Assembly (NCBI GenBank): GCA_001939945.1
Contig: MOEB01000047.1
Location: 1-32,040 of the forward strand
Length of the DNA stretch: 32,040 nt
Reading direction: 5' to 3'
From: Aerophototrophica crusticola
Lineage (GTDB): Bacteria; Pseudomonadota; Alphaproteobacteria; Azospirillales; Azospirillaceae
Position numbers and translations under genes: made by a program. The notes beneath the pieces were generated by a model. The model was not told where the DNA came from. It did no database searches and was given only the letters and a program-made list of their open reading frames with translations. Positions 24,284 through 31,996 of the stretch are shown one piece after another. Position 1 is the stretch's first letter, and every line of letters starts with the position of its first letter.

Positions 24284-26674
24284 TCAGGTGCGCAAGGAAG
24301 CCCCCGTGGCCTTGGCCACCGCCGCCACAACCTTGCCGGCCACGGCCTCGATCTCCGCGTCGGTCAGGGTCTTGTCCACGGGCTGCAGGGTGACCGACAG
24401 GGCGACGGACTTCTTGCCCGGCTCCACGCCAGAGCCCTGGTAGACGTCGAAGACGAAGACGTCGGAGATCAAGGCCTTGTCCGCCCCCTTGGCGGCCTTC
24501 ACCAGCTTGTCCGCCTCGATCCCGGCATCCACCAGGAAGGCGAAATCCCTGTCCACGGGCTGGAAGGGCGACAGGACCAGCAGCGGCTTGGCGGTGCCAC
24601 CCTTCTTCTTCGGGGCGGGCACGGCCTCCAGGAACACCTCGAACGCCACCACGGGGCCGGCCACGTCCAGCGCCTCCAGGATGCTGGGGTGCACCTCACC
24701 GAATCGGGCAAGCACGGTGGGGCCCAGGCGCAGCACGCCCGACCGGCCCGGGTGGTACCAGTCCGGCGCGTCGCGGGTCACCTGCAGGTTGGCCGTCGGC
24801 GCGCCTGCCGCCTCCAGCACCGCCACGGCGTCCGCCTTGGCGTCGAACACGTCCACGGCCCGCGTCGGGCCTGCCCAGTTGCGCGACACCGCCGCCCCGG
24901 CGCGCACGCCCGCGGCCACCGTGTCCTGGCCCTTGTCCGTGGGGTCGCGGAAGGCGGGGCCCACCTCGAACAATCCCACATCGGGGAAACCGCGCGCGGC
25001 GTTGCGGCCCGCGGCACCGATCAGGGTCGCCAGGATGCTGGGCCGCATCACCGCCAAGTCGGTGCTGATGGGGTTCAGCAGCTTCAGGTCCGGGTTCACC
25101 TGCCCGAACAGGCCGGCCACCTCATGGGGCACGAAGGACCAGGTCACCGCTTCCAGCAGGCCGCGGGCGGCCAGGGCGCGCTTGGCCAGGGACACCCGGC
25201 GCTGGGTGCCGGACAGGGCGGGCTTCGGCGTGGTCACGTCACGGGGCAGGGGGGTGGCGGGGATCTGGTCGAAGCCGTGGACCCGCAGCACCTCCTCCAC
25301 CAGGTCCGCCTCACCATGGATGTCGGCGCGCCAGGACGGGGGCACGCAGGCAAGTCGCCCGTCGTCCTGCCGGACCTCCACGCCCAGCGCCTCCAGGATG
25401 CGCACCTGCTCCGCCTCCGGCACGTCCACGCCGCCAAGGTGGGCAACGCGGGACGGGCGCAGGGGCAGGGTGCGGCGCCACTCGGGCTCGGCGCCGGCGA
25501 TGAAGGTCTCCCCCGCCTCGCCGCCGCAGAGGTCCAGGATCAGGCGGGTGGCCTGCTCCACCGCCGCCACCACCCCAGCCGGGTCCACCCCGCGCTCGAA
25601 GCGGTAGCGGGCGTCGCTGTCGATGGCGAGCGCGCGGCCCGCCTTGGCGATCATCACGGGGTCGAACAGCGCCACTTCCAGCACCACGTCAGTGGTGGCC
25701 TCGGTCACGCCCGTCGTCTCCCCGCCCATGACGCCGGCCAGGGAGACCATCCCGCTGTCGTCATAGATGCCCACCAGCCCAGCGGGGCAGGCATATTCCT
25801 TGCCGTTCAGGGCCAGGAAGCTGTCGCCCTCCGCCGTCGGCTTCAGCAGCAGGTCGCCCCGCAGCTTGGCAGCGTCGAACACGTGCAGCGGCCGGGCCTG
25901 GTCCAGGCTGAACAGGTTGGTGATGTCCACCAGGGCGCTGATGGGGCGAAGCCCCACCGCCAGCAGCCGGTCCTGCAGCCAGCGCGGGCTGGGGCCGTTC
26001 TTGACGCCGCGGATCACCCGGGCGGCGAACTGGTAGCAGCCCGGCGTCTCCAGCCGCACCGTCACCGGGGCGGGGAAGCTGCCAGGGACGGGGCTGGTGT
26101 CCTGGGGCTTCAACGTGCCCAGCCCGGCGGCGGCCAGGTCGCGGGCGATGCCGCGCACGCCGGCGCAGTCGGCCCGGTCGGGGGTCAGGGCGATCTCGAT
26201 CACCGGGTCGTTCAGGCCCCGCCACTCGGCGAAGCTGGCGCCCACGGGCGCGTCCTCCGGCAGCTCGATGATGCCGTTATGCTCATCCGACAGCTTCAGC
26301 TCGCGCTCGGAGCAGAGCATGCCCCGGCTCTCCACCCCGCGGATGGCGCCGACCTTCAGCACCGACCCGTCCACCGGGATGACGGCACCCGGCAGGGCGA
26401 ACACGCCCTTGATCCCGGCCCGGGCGTTGGGCGCGCCGCAGACCACCTGCACCAGCTCCCCCGTGCCGGCATCCACCATGCACAGCTTCAGCTTGTCGGC
26501 GTTGGGGTGCTTTTCCGCGCTGACCACATGGGCGATGCGGAACGCCGCCAGCTCCCGCCCGCGGTCCTCCACCCCCTCGACCTCCAGGCCCAGGGCGGTG
26601 AGCTTGTCCGTGATGGTGTCCAGCGACGCATCCGTGTCCAGGTGCGCCTTGAGCCAGGAGAGGGAGAACTTCAT
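24284..26674 (-). CDS. pheT: Phenylalanine-tRNA ligase beta subunit
   Basis: Large subunit of the alpha2-beta2 phenylalanyl-tRNA synthetase, 796 residues, the normal length. The start MKFSLSWLKAHLDTD is the family standard. It is followed by the tRNA-binding OB domain (about 39-148, with HPNADKLKLCMVDAG and VCGAPNARAG), the B3/B4 editing domain (about 200-390), the B5 domain (about 400-475), the catalytic-like core, and the FDX-ACB anticodon-binding domain (about 702-795, from FQPVDRDFAFLVDAG). All domains appear complete. The ATG at 26674 has no strong Shine-Dalgarno. The unusual point is its neighbour: instead of following pheS directly, it follows a DUF2442 gene after 31 bases, so the operon order is pheS, DUF4160, DUF2442, pheT. 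Confidence 0.97.
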   Translation of the reverse strand: MKFSLSWLKAHLDTDASLDTITDKLTALGLEVEGVEDRGRELAAFRIAHVVSAEKHPNADKLKLCMVDAGTGELVQVVCGAPNARAGIKGVFALPGAVIPVDGSVLKVGAIRGVESRGMLCSERELKLSDEHNGIIELPEDAPVGASFAEWRGLNDPVIEIALTPDRADCAGVRGIARDLAAAGLGTLKPQDTSPVPGSFPAPVTVRLETPGCYQFAARVIRGVKNGPSPRWLQDRLLAVGLRPISALVDITNLFSLDQARPLHVFDAAKLRGDLLLKPTAEGDSFLALNGKEYACPAGLVGIYDDSGMVSLAGVMGGETTGVTEATTDVVLEVALFDPVMIAKAGRALAIDSDARYRFERGVDPAGVVAAVEQATRLILDLCGGEAGETFIAGAEPEWRRTLPLRPSRVAHLGGVDVPEAEQVRILEALGVEVRQDDGRLACVPPSWRADIHGEADLVEEVLRVHGFDQIPATPLPRDVTTPKPALSGTQRRVSLAKRALAARGLLEAVTWSFVPHEVAGLFGQVNPDLKLLNPISTDLAVMRPSILATLIGAAGRNAARGFPDVGLFEVGPAFRDPTDKGQDTVAAGVRAGAAVSRNWAGPTRAVDVFDAKADAVAVLEAAGAPTANLQVTRDAPDWYHPGRSGVLRLGPTVLARFGEVHPSILEALDVAGPVVAFEVFLEAVPAPKKKGGTAKPLLVLSPFQPVDRDFAFLVDAGIEADKLVKAAKGADKALISDVFVFDVYQGSGVEPGKKSVALSVTLQPVDKTLTDAEIEAVAGKVVAAVAKATGASLRT

Positions 26675-26705
26675 GGGATGTGTCCGTCAGGCGGGAATGT
26701 CGGGA

Positions 26706-26999
26706 TCACTCGGCCGCGGCGGGCTTGGTGAATGGGTTGTCCTGGGGGTGGGCGTCAAACCAGATCGCATCGGCGTCGATGTCGACATCCCCCGGCCACC
26801 GCAGCGACCGGCCGCGGGGGCCGATGGCCAGGGCCGAGAATATGGCGGGGTCATGCAATGCCGCAAACACGCCCCCCTGGGCGATGGCGGCGGAAAGGTC
26901 ATAGGCCGTCTCCGACCCATCCTCCCAGGTCAGCGCGATGGTCCGGGTCGACGGGTCGGGCTTGGCCGTGACGATCCTGTTCTTCAGCAAGCCGGGCAT
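26706..26999 (-). CDS. DUF2442 domain-containing protein
   Basis: A 97-residue protein of the DUF2442 family, function unproven. The sequence shows the family pattern: a strand-rich middle TIALTWEDGSETAYDLS, an alanine/glycine helix (GGVFAALHDPAIFSAL) and the signature GRSLRWPGDVDIDADAIW (about 67-84). The ATG at 26999 has AGGA at a spacing of 6; the longer frame to 27086 would run through the DUF4160 gene. It starts 8 bases after the DUF4160 stop codon and ends 31 bases before pheT. DUF2442 genes are often paired with DUF4160 genes, and the pair has a toxin-antitoxin-like genetic layout; that function is an inference. Being inside the pheST operon, it must be co-transcribed with an essential gene. 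Confidence 0.85.
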   Translation of the reverse strand: MPGLLKNRIVTAKPDPSTRTIALTWEDGSETAYDLSAAIAQGGVFAALHDPAIFSALAIGPRGRSLRWPGDVDIDADAIWFDAHPQDNPFTKPAAAE

Positions 27000-27007
27000 C
27001 ACGATCC

Positions 27008-27256
27008 TCACAATCGGTCCGGCGCCACGTGGCCGCGGCACTTCAACCAGTTCAGGGCCAGCGCGGCCTGCCGCGGCCGCGCCCAATCCAGGACCCGCCG
27101 CATGATACGGCTGGGCACCTCGCCATCAATCAGGCCCAAATCCGCGATGCGCACCAGGGCCTCCGCCTCCCCGTACTCCACATGGAAGTGGGCAGGTTCG
27201 TGGTCCCGATAATACATCAGCACCTTAATCCCGTCGAATTCGGCGATGGTCGGCAC
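27008..27256 (-). CDS. DUF4160 domain-containing protein
   Basis: An 82-residue protein of the DUF4160 family, partner of DUF2442 in many genomes. It begins PTIAEFDGIKVLMYYRDHEPAHFHVEYGE, where the D-H-E-P-A-H-F-H motif (about 17-24) is the family signature and could bind a metal, and ends with RVLDWARPRQAALALNWLKC. The start is GTG at 27256, five bases after the pheS TAG, without a clear Shine-Dalgarno; translation is probably coupled to pheS. No ATG fits. It lies only 8 bases from the DUF2442 gene downstream. A role as toxin or antitoxin has been suggested for such pairs only by layout, as far as I know. Codon use and GC content look like those of its neighbours, so the insertion is not obviously recent. 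Confidence 0.85.
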   Translation of the reverse strand: MPTIAEFDGIKVLMYYRDHEPAHFHVEYGEAEALVRIADLGLIDGEVPSRIMRRVLDWARPRQAALALNWLKCRGHVAPDRL

Positions 27257-27261
27257 CGTAA

Positions 27262-28338
27262 CTACCGCCCCAGCCCCTGGGCCAGGTTGGGCATGTCCAG
27301 CGGCACGAAGCCGTAATGCTTCAGCCAGCGCAGGTCCGCCTCGAAGAAGGTGCGCAGGTCGGGGATGCCGTACTTCAGCATGGCCATCCGCTCGATCCCC
27401 ATGCCGAAGGCGAAGCCTTGCCAGCGGCTGGGATCCAGGCCGCAATTCTCCAGCACCTTGGGGTGCACCATGCCGCTGCCGCCGATCTCCAGCCAGTCGC
27501 CGAAGTTGCCCAGCTTCAGCTCCCCGCCCTTGCGGGAACAGCCGATGTCGATCTCGGCGCTCGGCTCGGTGAAGGGGAAGAAGCTGGGGCGGAAGCGCAC
27601 CGGCAGGTCGTCGATCCCGAAGAAGGCGCGGGCGAACTCCAGCAGGGTGCCCTTCAGGTGGCCCATGTGGATGTCCTCCCCGATGACCAGCGCCTCCACC
27701 TGGTGGAACATGGGCGTGTGGGTCTGGTCATAGTCGGAGCGGTAGGTGCGCCCCGGCGCGATGATCCGGATCGGCGGCTTCTCCGCCAGCATGGTGCGGA
27801 TCTGCACCGGGCTGGTGTGGGTGCGCAGCACCCGGTCCGTCCCGTCCGGCGCGGCGGGCAGGTAGAAGGTGTCGTGCATCTGCCGGGCGGGGTGGTTGGC
27901 CGGCATGTTCAGGGCGGTGAAGTTGTTGAACTCCCCCTCGATCTCCGGCCCCTCCGCCACGGTGAAGCCCATGGCGGCGAAGATCGCCACGATCTCGTCG
28001 ATGGTCTGGGTGATGGGGTGGATGCGGCCCTGGGCCTCGGGCCGCGCGGGCAGGGTCACGTCCACCCGCTCCGCCTCCAGCCGCCTCGCCAGCGCCTCCT
28101 TGGCCAGCACGCCGCGCCGCGCCTCGATGGCGGCGGCCACCTCGTCCTTCAGGGCGTTCAGCTGCTGGCCCCGTTCCTTCCGTTCCTCCGGCGACAGGGC
28201 GCGCATGTCGCCCATCAGCCCGGTGATGCGTCCCTTCTTGCCCAGGGCCGCCACGCGGGCCTCTTCCAGCGCGGGCAGGTCGGAAGCACCGCTCACCAGG
28301 GACAGCAGGTCGGACTTCAGGGCGTCGAGGCTCGTCAT
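27262..28338 (-). CDS. pheS: Phenylalanine-tRNA ligase alpha subunit
   Basis: Catalytic subunit of phenylalanyl-tRNA synthetase, 358 residues. The N-terminal coiled-coil (about 1-90) contains the [15 protein letters not shown] motif. The class II core follows with [23 protein letters not shown] (130-152), motif 2 as PGRTYRSD and HTPMFHQVE (195-215), and motif 3 as [10 protein letters not shown] (308-317). The alanine at 310 corresponds to the residue that sets amino-acid pocket size in E. coli PheS. The ATG at 28338 begins MTSLDAL; the frame stays open to 29460, through rplT on the same strand, which is a chance extension. Normally rplT is directly upstream; here a Uma2 gene on the opposite strand lies between. 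The next gene, DUF4160, begins five bases after the stop. Confidence 0.97.
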   Translation of the reverse strand: MTSLDALKSDLLSLVSGASDLPALEEARVAALGKKGRITGLMGDMRALSPEERKERGQQLNALKDEVAAAIEARRGVLAKEALARRLEAERVDVTLPARPEAQGRIHPITQTIDEIVAIFAAMGFTVAEGPEIEGEFNNFTALNMPANHPARQMHDTFYLPAAPDGTDRVLRTHTSPVQIRTMLAEKPPIRIIAPGRTYRSDYDQTHTPMFHQVEALVIGEDIHMGHLKGTLLEFARAFFGIDDLPVRFRPSFFPFTEPSAEIDIGCSRKGGELKLGNFGDWLEIGGSGMVHPKVLENCGLDPSRWQGFAFGMGIERMAMLKYGIPDLRTFFEADLRWLKHYGFVPLDMPNLAQGLGR

Positions 28339-28563
28339 CACAGCGGGTCCAGCAAAAGGAAGGCCGTAGGTTCTACCCAGCGCGGCGGGCGAAGGCCAGA
28401 CGATTCCAAGCCCCGCGCCGGGGCGGAGACTGTGCCATCGCCGGCCCGCCGTTGGAATGCGGGGTGCCCGCGAGTCTGCCAGGACGGGACAGCATGGGAT
28501 GGGGGTGGCTTGAAACACGCCCGCGGGACGCGCATCCTCAAGCGGATCGAGACGGAGGCACCC

Positions 28564-29112
28564 ATGCCCGGCCACCCCGGTGAAAAGCTCATCACCGTGG
28601 AAGAGTTCCTGGAGTACGAGGGAGAGCCGGACGTGCGGTATGAGTTGGTCAATGGCCGGATCGTAGCCATGGCCCCACCAACTGCCGGGCATGGTGCCTT
28701 GGCCGTGAACTTGGCCAGCCTGCTGAGGGCCAAGCTCAGTCTGCCCTGCCGTCCCTATGCCCAAGCGGGGCTGCGCCTGCCCAACCGGGATGATGCCTTC
28801 TATGAGGCGGACATCGCCGTGTCCTGTCGCCCCCATGCCCGCGACGGCAAGTGGATCACGGGCCCGGCCCTGGTGGTCGAAATCCTGTCCCCCACCACCA
28901 TGGCCCATGACCGGGGGCGCAAGGGCCAGGACTACCGGCTGATCCCCACCGTGCAGGAAATCCTGTTCGTGGACAGCCAGTCCCGGTGGGTCCAGCTCTG
29001 GTCCCGACAGGCGGAAGGCTGGTTCGTGCGGGACTACATCGGCGACGCGCTGGTCCCGCTGGAGACGGTGCCCGGCGGCCTCAGCCTGGATGACATCTAC
29101 GACGGCGTCTGA
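28564..29112 (+). CDS. Uma2 family endonuclease-like protein (DUF820)
   Basis: A 182-residue protein with the PD-(D/E)XK nuclease-like fold of the Uma2/DUF820 family, widespread and largely uncharacterised. Family features are [28 protein letters not shown] (about 9-36), the acidic position in AFYEADIAV (about 78-86) and [19 protein letters not shown] (about 101-119), which together resemble the D, E-x-x and K of the nuclease core. GGAGG lies six bases before the ATG at 28564. It is the only plus-strand gene within the rpmI-rplT-pheS-pheT block, between rplT and pheS, so it interrupts a conserved operon. It shares a bidirectional terminator with rplT. Actual nuclease activity is not shown by the sequence. 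Confidence 0.88.
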   Translation: MPGHPGEKLITVEEFLEYEGEPDVRYELVNGRIVAMAPPTAGHGALAVNLASLLRAKLSLPCRPYAQAGLRLPNRDDAFYEADIAVSCRPHARDGKWITGPALVVEILSPTTMAHDRGRKGQDYRLIPTVQEILFVDSQSRWVQLWSRQAEGWFVRDYIGDALVPLETVPGGLSLDDIYDGV

Positions 29113-29129
29113 CCCGCCCCAAAAGCAGA

Positions 29130-29157
29130 AAGGGCGCGACCCGCAGGCCGCGCCCTT
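29130..29157. terminator. Terminator between Uma2 and rplT
   Basis: Arms AAGGGCGCG and CGCGCCCTT (29130-29138, 29149-29157). On the minus strand the stem is followed by TCTGCTTTT, so it mainly ends rpmI-rplT transcription. That would separate rplT from pheS transcriptionally. Confidence 0.7.
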
Positions 29158-29186
29158 CCCGTACTTCCAACGACCTGTCAGCCGGA

Positions 29187-29549
29187 TCAGGCGGCCTTCA
29201 GGGCGGCCTGGGCCTGCTGGCACAGGGCGCCGAAGCTCTCCGGCTCGCGGGCGGCGATGTCGGACAGGACCTTGCGGTCCAGCTCGATGCCGGCGCGCTT
29301 CAGCCCGTGCACCAGGGTGCTGTACTTCAGGCCGTGCAGGCGGGCACCGGCGTTGATGCGCTGGATCCACAGCTTGCGGAAGTCGCGCTTCTTGTTGCGC
29401 CGGTCGCGATAGGCGTAACGAAGGGCCTTCTCGACCTTCTCCAGCGCCACGCGGTAGCACTTGGAGCCGCGGCCGCGGTAGCCCTTGGCCAGCTTCAGGA
29501 TCTTCTTGTGACGGGCGTGAGTGGTGACGCCCCGCTTGACGCGTGCCAT
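29187..29549 (-). CDS. rplT: 50S ribosomal protein L20
   Basis: Large-subunit protein that binds 23S rRNA early in assembly; in several bacteria it also represses its own operon. The 120 residues are typical: [24 protein letters not shown] at the start, the basic [11 protein letters not shown] and [20 protein letters not shown] in the middle, and the conserved [15 protein letters not shown]-like segment (here [15 protein letters not shown]) near the end. It starts 11 bases after rpmI, with GAGGAG as ribosome-binding site overlapping the rpmI stop codon. A terminator lies downstream (29130-29157), and the next gene is on the other strand, so pheS must have its own promoter. Confidence 0.98.
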   Translation of the reverse strand: MARVKRGVTTHARHKKILKLAKGYRGRGSKCYRVALEKVEKALRYAYRDRRNKKRDFRKLWIQRINAGARLHGLKYSTLVHGLKRAGIELDRKVLSDIAAREPESFGALCQQAQAALKAA

Positions 29550-29560
29550 GGGTCAGCTCC

Positions 29561-29761
29561 TCACTTTACCCGCAGGAAGTTCTCGGCGATCTTCTCGCCG
29601 TCGGCCTTGAACATGACGAAGGTGCCGCGCGCGTTGCGCTTCATCTTCTGGGGCCGCTTGCTCATGCCGTGGCGCTTGCCCTGGGCCTGCGCCTTGACCA
29701 GCCCGGAAGCGGTGAACTTGAACCGCTTCTTGGAGCCCGAATGGTTCTTCAACTTGGGCAT
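29561..29761 (-). CDS. rpmI: 50S ribosomal protein L35
   Basis: Small basic ribosomal protein of 66 residues. The sequence [20 protein letters not shown] and the later [18 protein letters not shown] are diagnostic for L35. It is the first gene of the rpmI-rplT unit, and a good promoter lies upstream at 29842-29870, giving a leader of roughly 75 bases. In many bacteria infC, for initiation factor IF-3, precedes rpmI; it is not present here, since the upstream genes belong to the HEPN/MNT pair. No L20-binding pseudoknot could be identified by eye in the leader, though GC-rich inverted repeats occur there. Confidence 0.98.
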   Translation of the reverse strand: MPKLKNHSGSKKRFKFTASGLVKAQAQGKRHGMSKRPQKMKRNARGTFVMFKADGEKIAENFLRVK

Positions 29762-29841
29762 TTTGGGTCCTTCTTCCTAATTGGGCGGTTGGGCATGCCC
29801 CGGGCACACCGGCCCGGCCTCGCCGCCCGATAGAGCGGCGG

Positions 29842-29870
29842 GTTATAGTGGGATGACCGGATGATTGCAA
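29842..29870 (-). promoter_or_regulatory. Predicted sigma70-type promoter of rpmI-rplT
   Basis: On the minus strand TTGCAA (29870-29865), a 17-base spacer and TATAAC (29847-29842) form a near-consensus pair about 80 bases before the rpmI start. It is the best promoter match seen in the window and fits a highly expressed ribosomal operon. Confidence 0.7.
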
Positions 29871-29921
29871 GCGCGGTTTGGCGGCTAGCGTTTCAGCTTG
29901 TGCGGCCCTGGGCAGCGGCCG

Positions 29922-30394
29922 TCACGCCCCGCGGGACTCCAGGAAAGCGATGATGGCCGCCTTGGCCCGGGGAACCACGGACACCGCGACCGGGACGTTC
30001 TCGGACGCTTTCTGGTAATGATAGCTCGTGTAGGCATGCCGGAACGCGTGGCGGAAGGCTCGAAGCCGATCAAGGTCGCGGGCAACCGACATGTCGTAGA
30101 CGGTGGCCGATAGGGGCGGGGGAGGCTCAGGGCCCGGACAAGCTCGGCGTGGTAACGTGCCCCGGACGGCAACCCGCCATCCACCGCAAGCACCAACTGC
30201 TCGAGGGCGCGTTCAACGGCACAATAAGCATTGTGCAGCAAGTAGCCGACATAGACTTCCCGCTGCACCCTATGCGCCGAGTCCGACGACGGGTCGTCAA
30301 GCCCTTCCGCTTGGGCTGAGGCTTCTGCCACAAGCGCCTCGGCTTGCGCGAAGCTTTCCGCGAGGTCAGGCCAGATCACCGGGAAGCCTGCCAT
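29922..30394 (-). pseudogene. HEPN-domain toxin (HepT-like), frameshifted
   Basis: Partner gene of the MNT nucleotidyltransferase, normally a HEPN-fold RNase. The frame from the ATG at 30394 begins like the family (FAQAEALVAEASAQAEG, then VYVGYLLHNAYCAVERALEQLVLAVDG), but after YHAELVRALSLPRP it turns into an arginine/serine/proline-rich tail ending at 29885. Reading one frame over from about 30117 restores the expected C-terminus: DLDRLRAFRHAFRHAYTS, which holds the HEPN R-x(4-6)-H motif, then KASENVPVAVSV and a stop at 29922-29924. Adding one C in the C-run (plus-strand GGGGG at 30118-30122) would rejoin the two parts. It is therefore a broken gene, a sequencing error, or less likely a frameshifted product. 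Its start overlaps the end of the MNT gene by 29 bases. Confidence 0.75.
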
Positions 30395-30722
30395 CGCGCT
30401 CGATCCTTGCCTTCAGGGACGGGGACAGGAACCTCTCTTCCAGGACGTCGGCCTCAAAGCCGGCCAAGTTCAGGTGGCTCATCACCTCGGCCGCGACGGC
30501 GAGGTCCTGCCCAGGTGGGACCCCGTACAAGGCCACGTCAATGTCGGACCGCTCATGCAGGCGTCCGGTGGCAAGCGACCCGAACACCACGAGGTGCCCG
30601 CCACGGGCACGGGCCAAGCGCTCCGCGCCCCGTACGGCCTCGATCGCGGTAGCCCGCAGCTCCGCGAGCCGCCGGGCACGCAGCTCCTGGTAGGTCGGGT
30701 ATTTGCGCTCAGCCATGGCCAT
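30366..30722 (-). CDS. MNT-type nucleotidyltransferase (MntA-like antitoxin)
   Basis: Minimal nucleotidyltransferase of 118 residues. The active-site motif GSLATGRLHERSDID fits G-S-x10-D-x-D exactly, preceded by GGHLVVF and followed by VALYGV. In HEPN/MNT pairs such proteins neutralise the HEPN RNase, in MntA/HepT by adding AMP to it. The start ATG at 30722 has GGAGG at a spacing of 8; a second ATG two codons later (30716) and a longer frame to 30758 are less likely. The HEPN gene overlaps its 3' end by 29 bases, so the two were co-translated. The partner is frameshifted here, whereas this protein is intact. It is divergent from the DUF488 gene. Confidence 0.88.
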   Translation of the reverse strand: MAMAERKYPTYQELRARRLAELRATAIEAVRGAERLARARGGHLVVFGSLATGRLHERSDIDVALYGVPPGQDLAVAAEVMSHLNLAGFEADVLEERFLSPSLKARIERDGRLPGDLA

Positions 30723-30836
30723 GGGCGGACCTCCGCCTGCGCATCCTAGTTTATCCAAGGGATCGGGCCAAGGGCCGTCCCTTCACCCATTCCCGCCGCC
30801 ACGCTACCCTTGCGGCCAACAACCGGGGAGGGGACC

Positions 30837-31286
30837 ATGGACCTGTTCACCATCGGCTATGAGGGGGCGTCGCAGCCCGCGGTGATCGCCGCGCTGAAGG
30901 GTGCGGGGGTGCGCACGCTGGTGGACGTGCGGGACCTGCCCTTGTCCCGCCGCGCCGGCTTCTCCAAGAAACCTTTGTCCGCCAGCCTGGCGGAGGCCGG
31001 CATCGCCTATGTCCACCTGAAGGGCCTGGGCACGCCGAAGGAAGGGCGCGTCGCCAACCACAAGGGCGACATGGCCCTGTTCTGGCACATCGTGGAGGAC
31101 AAGCTGGCCACGCCGGAGGCCGCCCACGATCTGGCCCGGGCCGGCGGCATCGCGGGGGAGGGGCCCGCCTGCCTGCTCTGCTTCGAGGCGAGCCATGAGC
31201 ACTGCCACAGGAAACGGGTGGCGGAGCTGCTGGCCGGGCAGCATGGTTTCGGCATCCGCCACCTCAGCCCGGACCCCGCCTTTTGA
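30837..31286 (+). CDS. DUF488 family protein
   Basis: A 149-residue protein of the DUF488 family, whose biochemical role is not established. The hallmark start MDLFTIGYEGAS is followed by TLVDVRDLPLSRRAGFSKKPL (about 33-53) and GIAYVHLKGLGTPKE, and the C-terminal cysteine/histidine segment CLLCFEASHEHCHRKRVAE (about 112-130) is the family signature and may bind a metal. The ATG at 30837 has a very good GGGGAGGGG upstream, and the nine residues before it in the open frame are not used. Its TGA overlaps the TTG start of the 2-oxoglutarate oxygenase gene, so the two are probably made together from one transcript. Confidence 0.9.
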   Translation: MDLFTIGYEGASQPAVIAALKGAGVRTLVDVRDLPLSRRAGFSKKPLSASLAEAGIAYVHLKGLGTPKEGRVANHKGDMALFWHIVEDKLATPEAAHDLARAGGIAGEGPACLLCFEASHEHCHRKRVAELLAGQHGFGIRHLSPDPAF

Positions 31287-31996
31287 CCCCCGACGTTCCC
31301 ACCCGCCTCACCGCCCTGGACTGGCCCGCCCTGCTGGCGGAGCTGGATGCCCGTGGCGCCGCCCTGACCCCGGCGATACTGACAGCGGAAGAGTGTGCCG
31401 CCCTGACCGCCCTGTTCGACCGGGACGCGCTGTTCCGCAGCACGGTGGACATGGCCCGGCATGGCTATGGCGAGGGCCGTTACCGCTACTTTGCCGACCC
31501 GCTGCCGCCGCTGGTGGCCGGGTTGCGGGAAGCCGCCTACCGCCACCTCGCCCCCTTGGCCCGGGATTGGGCGCCCAAGGTCGGGATCGGCCACCCCATC
31601 CCCGACACGTTGCCTGAGTTCCGGCAAGTCTGCGCCGCCGCCGGCCAGACGCGGCCCACGCCCCTGCTGCTGCGCTATGGGGCGGGCGGGTGGAACGCCC
31701 TGCACCAGGACATCTATGGCGGCGTGGTCTTCCCCATCCAGATAGCGATCCTGCTGTCCCGCCCGGGCGAGGATTTCACGGGGGGCGAGTTCCTGTTGAC
31801 CGAGCAGCGCCCCCGGATGCAGAGCCGGGGGGAGGCCTTCGCCCCCACCCAGGGCCAAGCCATCCTGTTCGCCACCCGCCACCGCCCGGCCCGGGGCGCC
31901 CGAGGCACCTACCGCACCAACCTGCGCCACGGGGTGGCGACGGTGCGGTCAGGCACCCGCCACACGCTGGGCATCATCTTCCACGATGCGGAATGA
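31283..31996 (+). CDS. 2-oxoglutarate/Fe(II)-dependent oxygenase
   Basis: Non-haem iron oxygenase of 237 residues with the prolyl-hydroxylase-like double-stranded beta-helix. The iron ligands are visible as H141 and D143 in NALHQDIYG and H216 in NLRHGV; R226, ten residues after H216, probably holds 2-oxoglutarate. GGEFLLTEQRP and GQAILFATRHRP are further family segments. The N-terminal helical part has ILTAEECAALTALFD, the usual opening of this domain. The start is TTG at 31283, overlapping the DUF488 stop codon as TTGA, with no separate ribosome-binding site; coupling is likely. The substrate is unknown. The stop codon lies inside the first stem of repeat copy 3. Confidence 0.9.
   Translation: MTPDVPTRLTALDWPALLAELDARGAALTPAILTAEECAALTALFDRDALFRSTVDMARHGYGEGRYRYFADPLPPLVAGLREAAYRHLAPLARDWAPKVGIGHPIPDTLPEFRQVCAAAGQTRPTPLLLRYGAGGWNALHQDIYGGVVFPIQIAILLSRPGEDFTGGEFLLTEQRPRMQSRGEAFAPTQGQAILFATRHRPARGARGTYRTNLRHGVATVRSGTRHTLGIIFHDAE

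Noticed and set aside
24275-26731. Plus-strand open frame opposite pheT (818 codons)
   Set aside because: Antisense shadow of a fully conserved synthetase gene with histidine/glutamine/glycine-rich translation.
28339-29460. N-terminal extension of the pheS frame
   Set aside because: The open frame continues through rplT out of frame and opposite the Uma2 gene. PheS homologues start at the ATG at 28338.
30117-30122. Programmed -1 ribosomal frameshift joining the two HEPN parts
   Set aside because: The site CTC-CCC-CGC is not a proper X-XXY-YYZ slippery heptamer, because the CGC tRNA could not re-pair on CCG. Mutation or read error is more likely.
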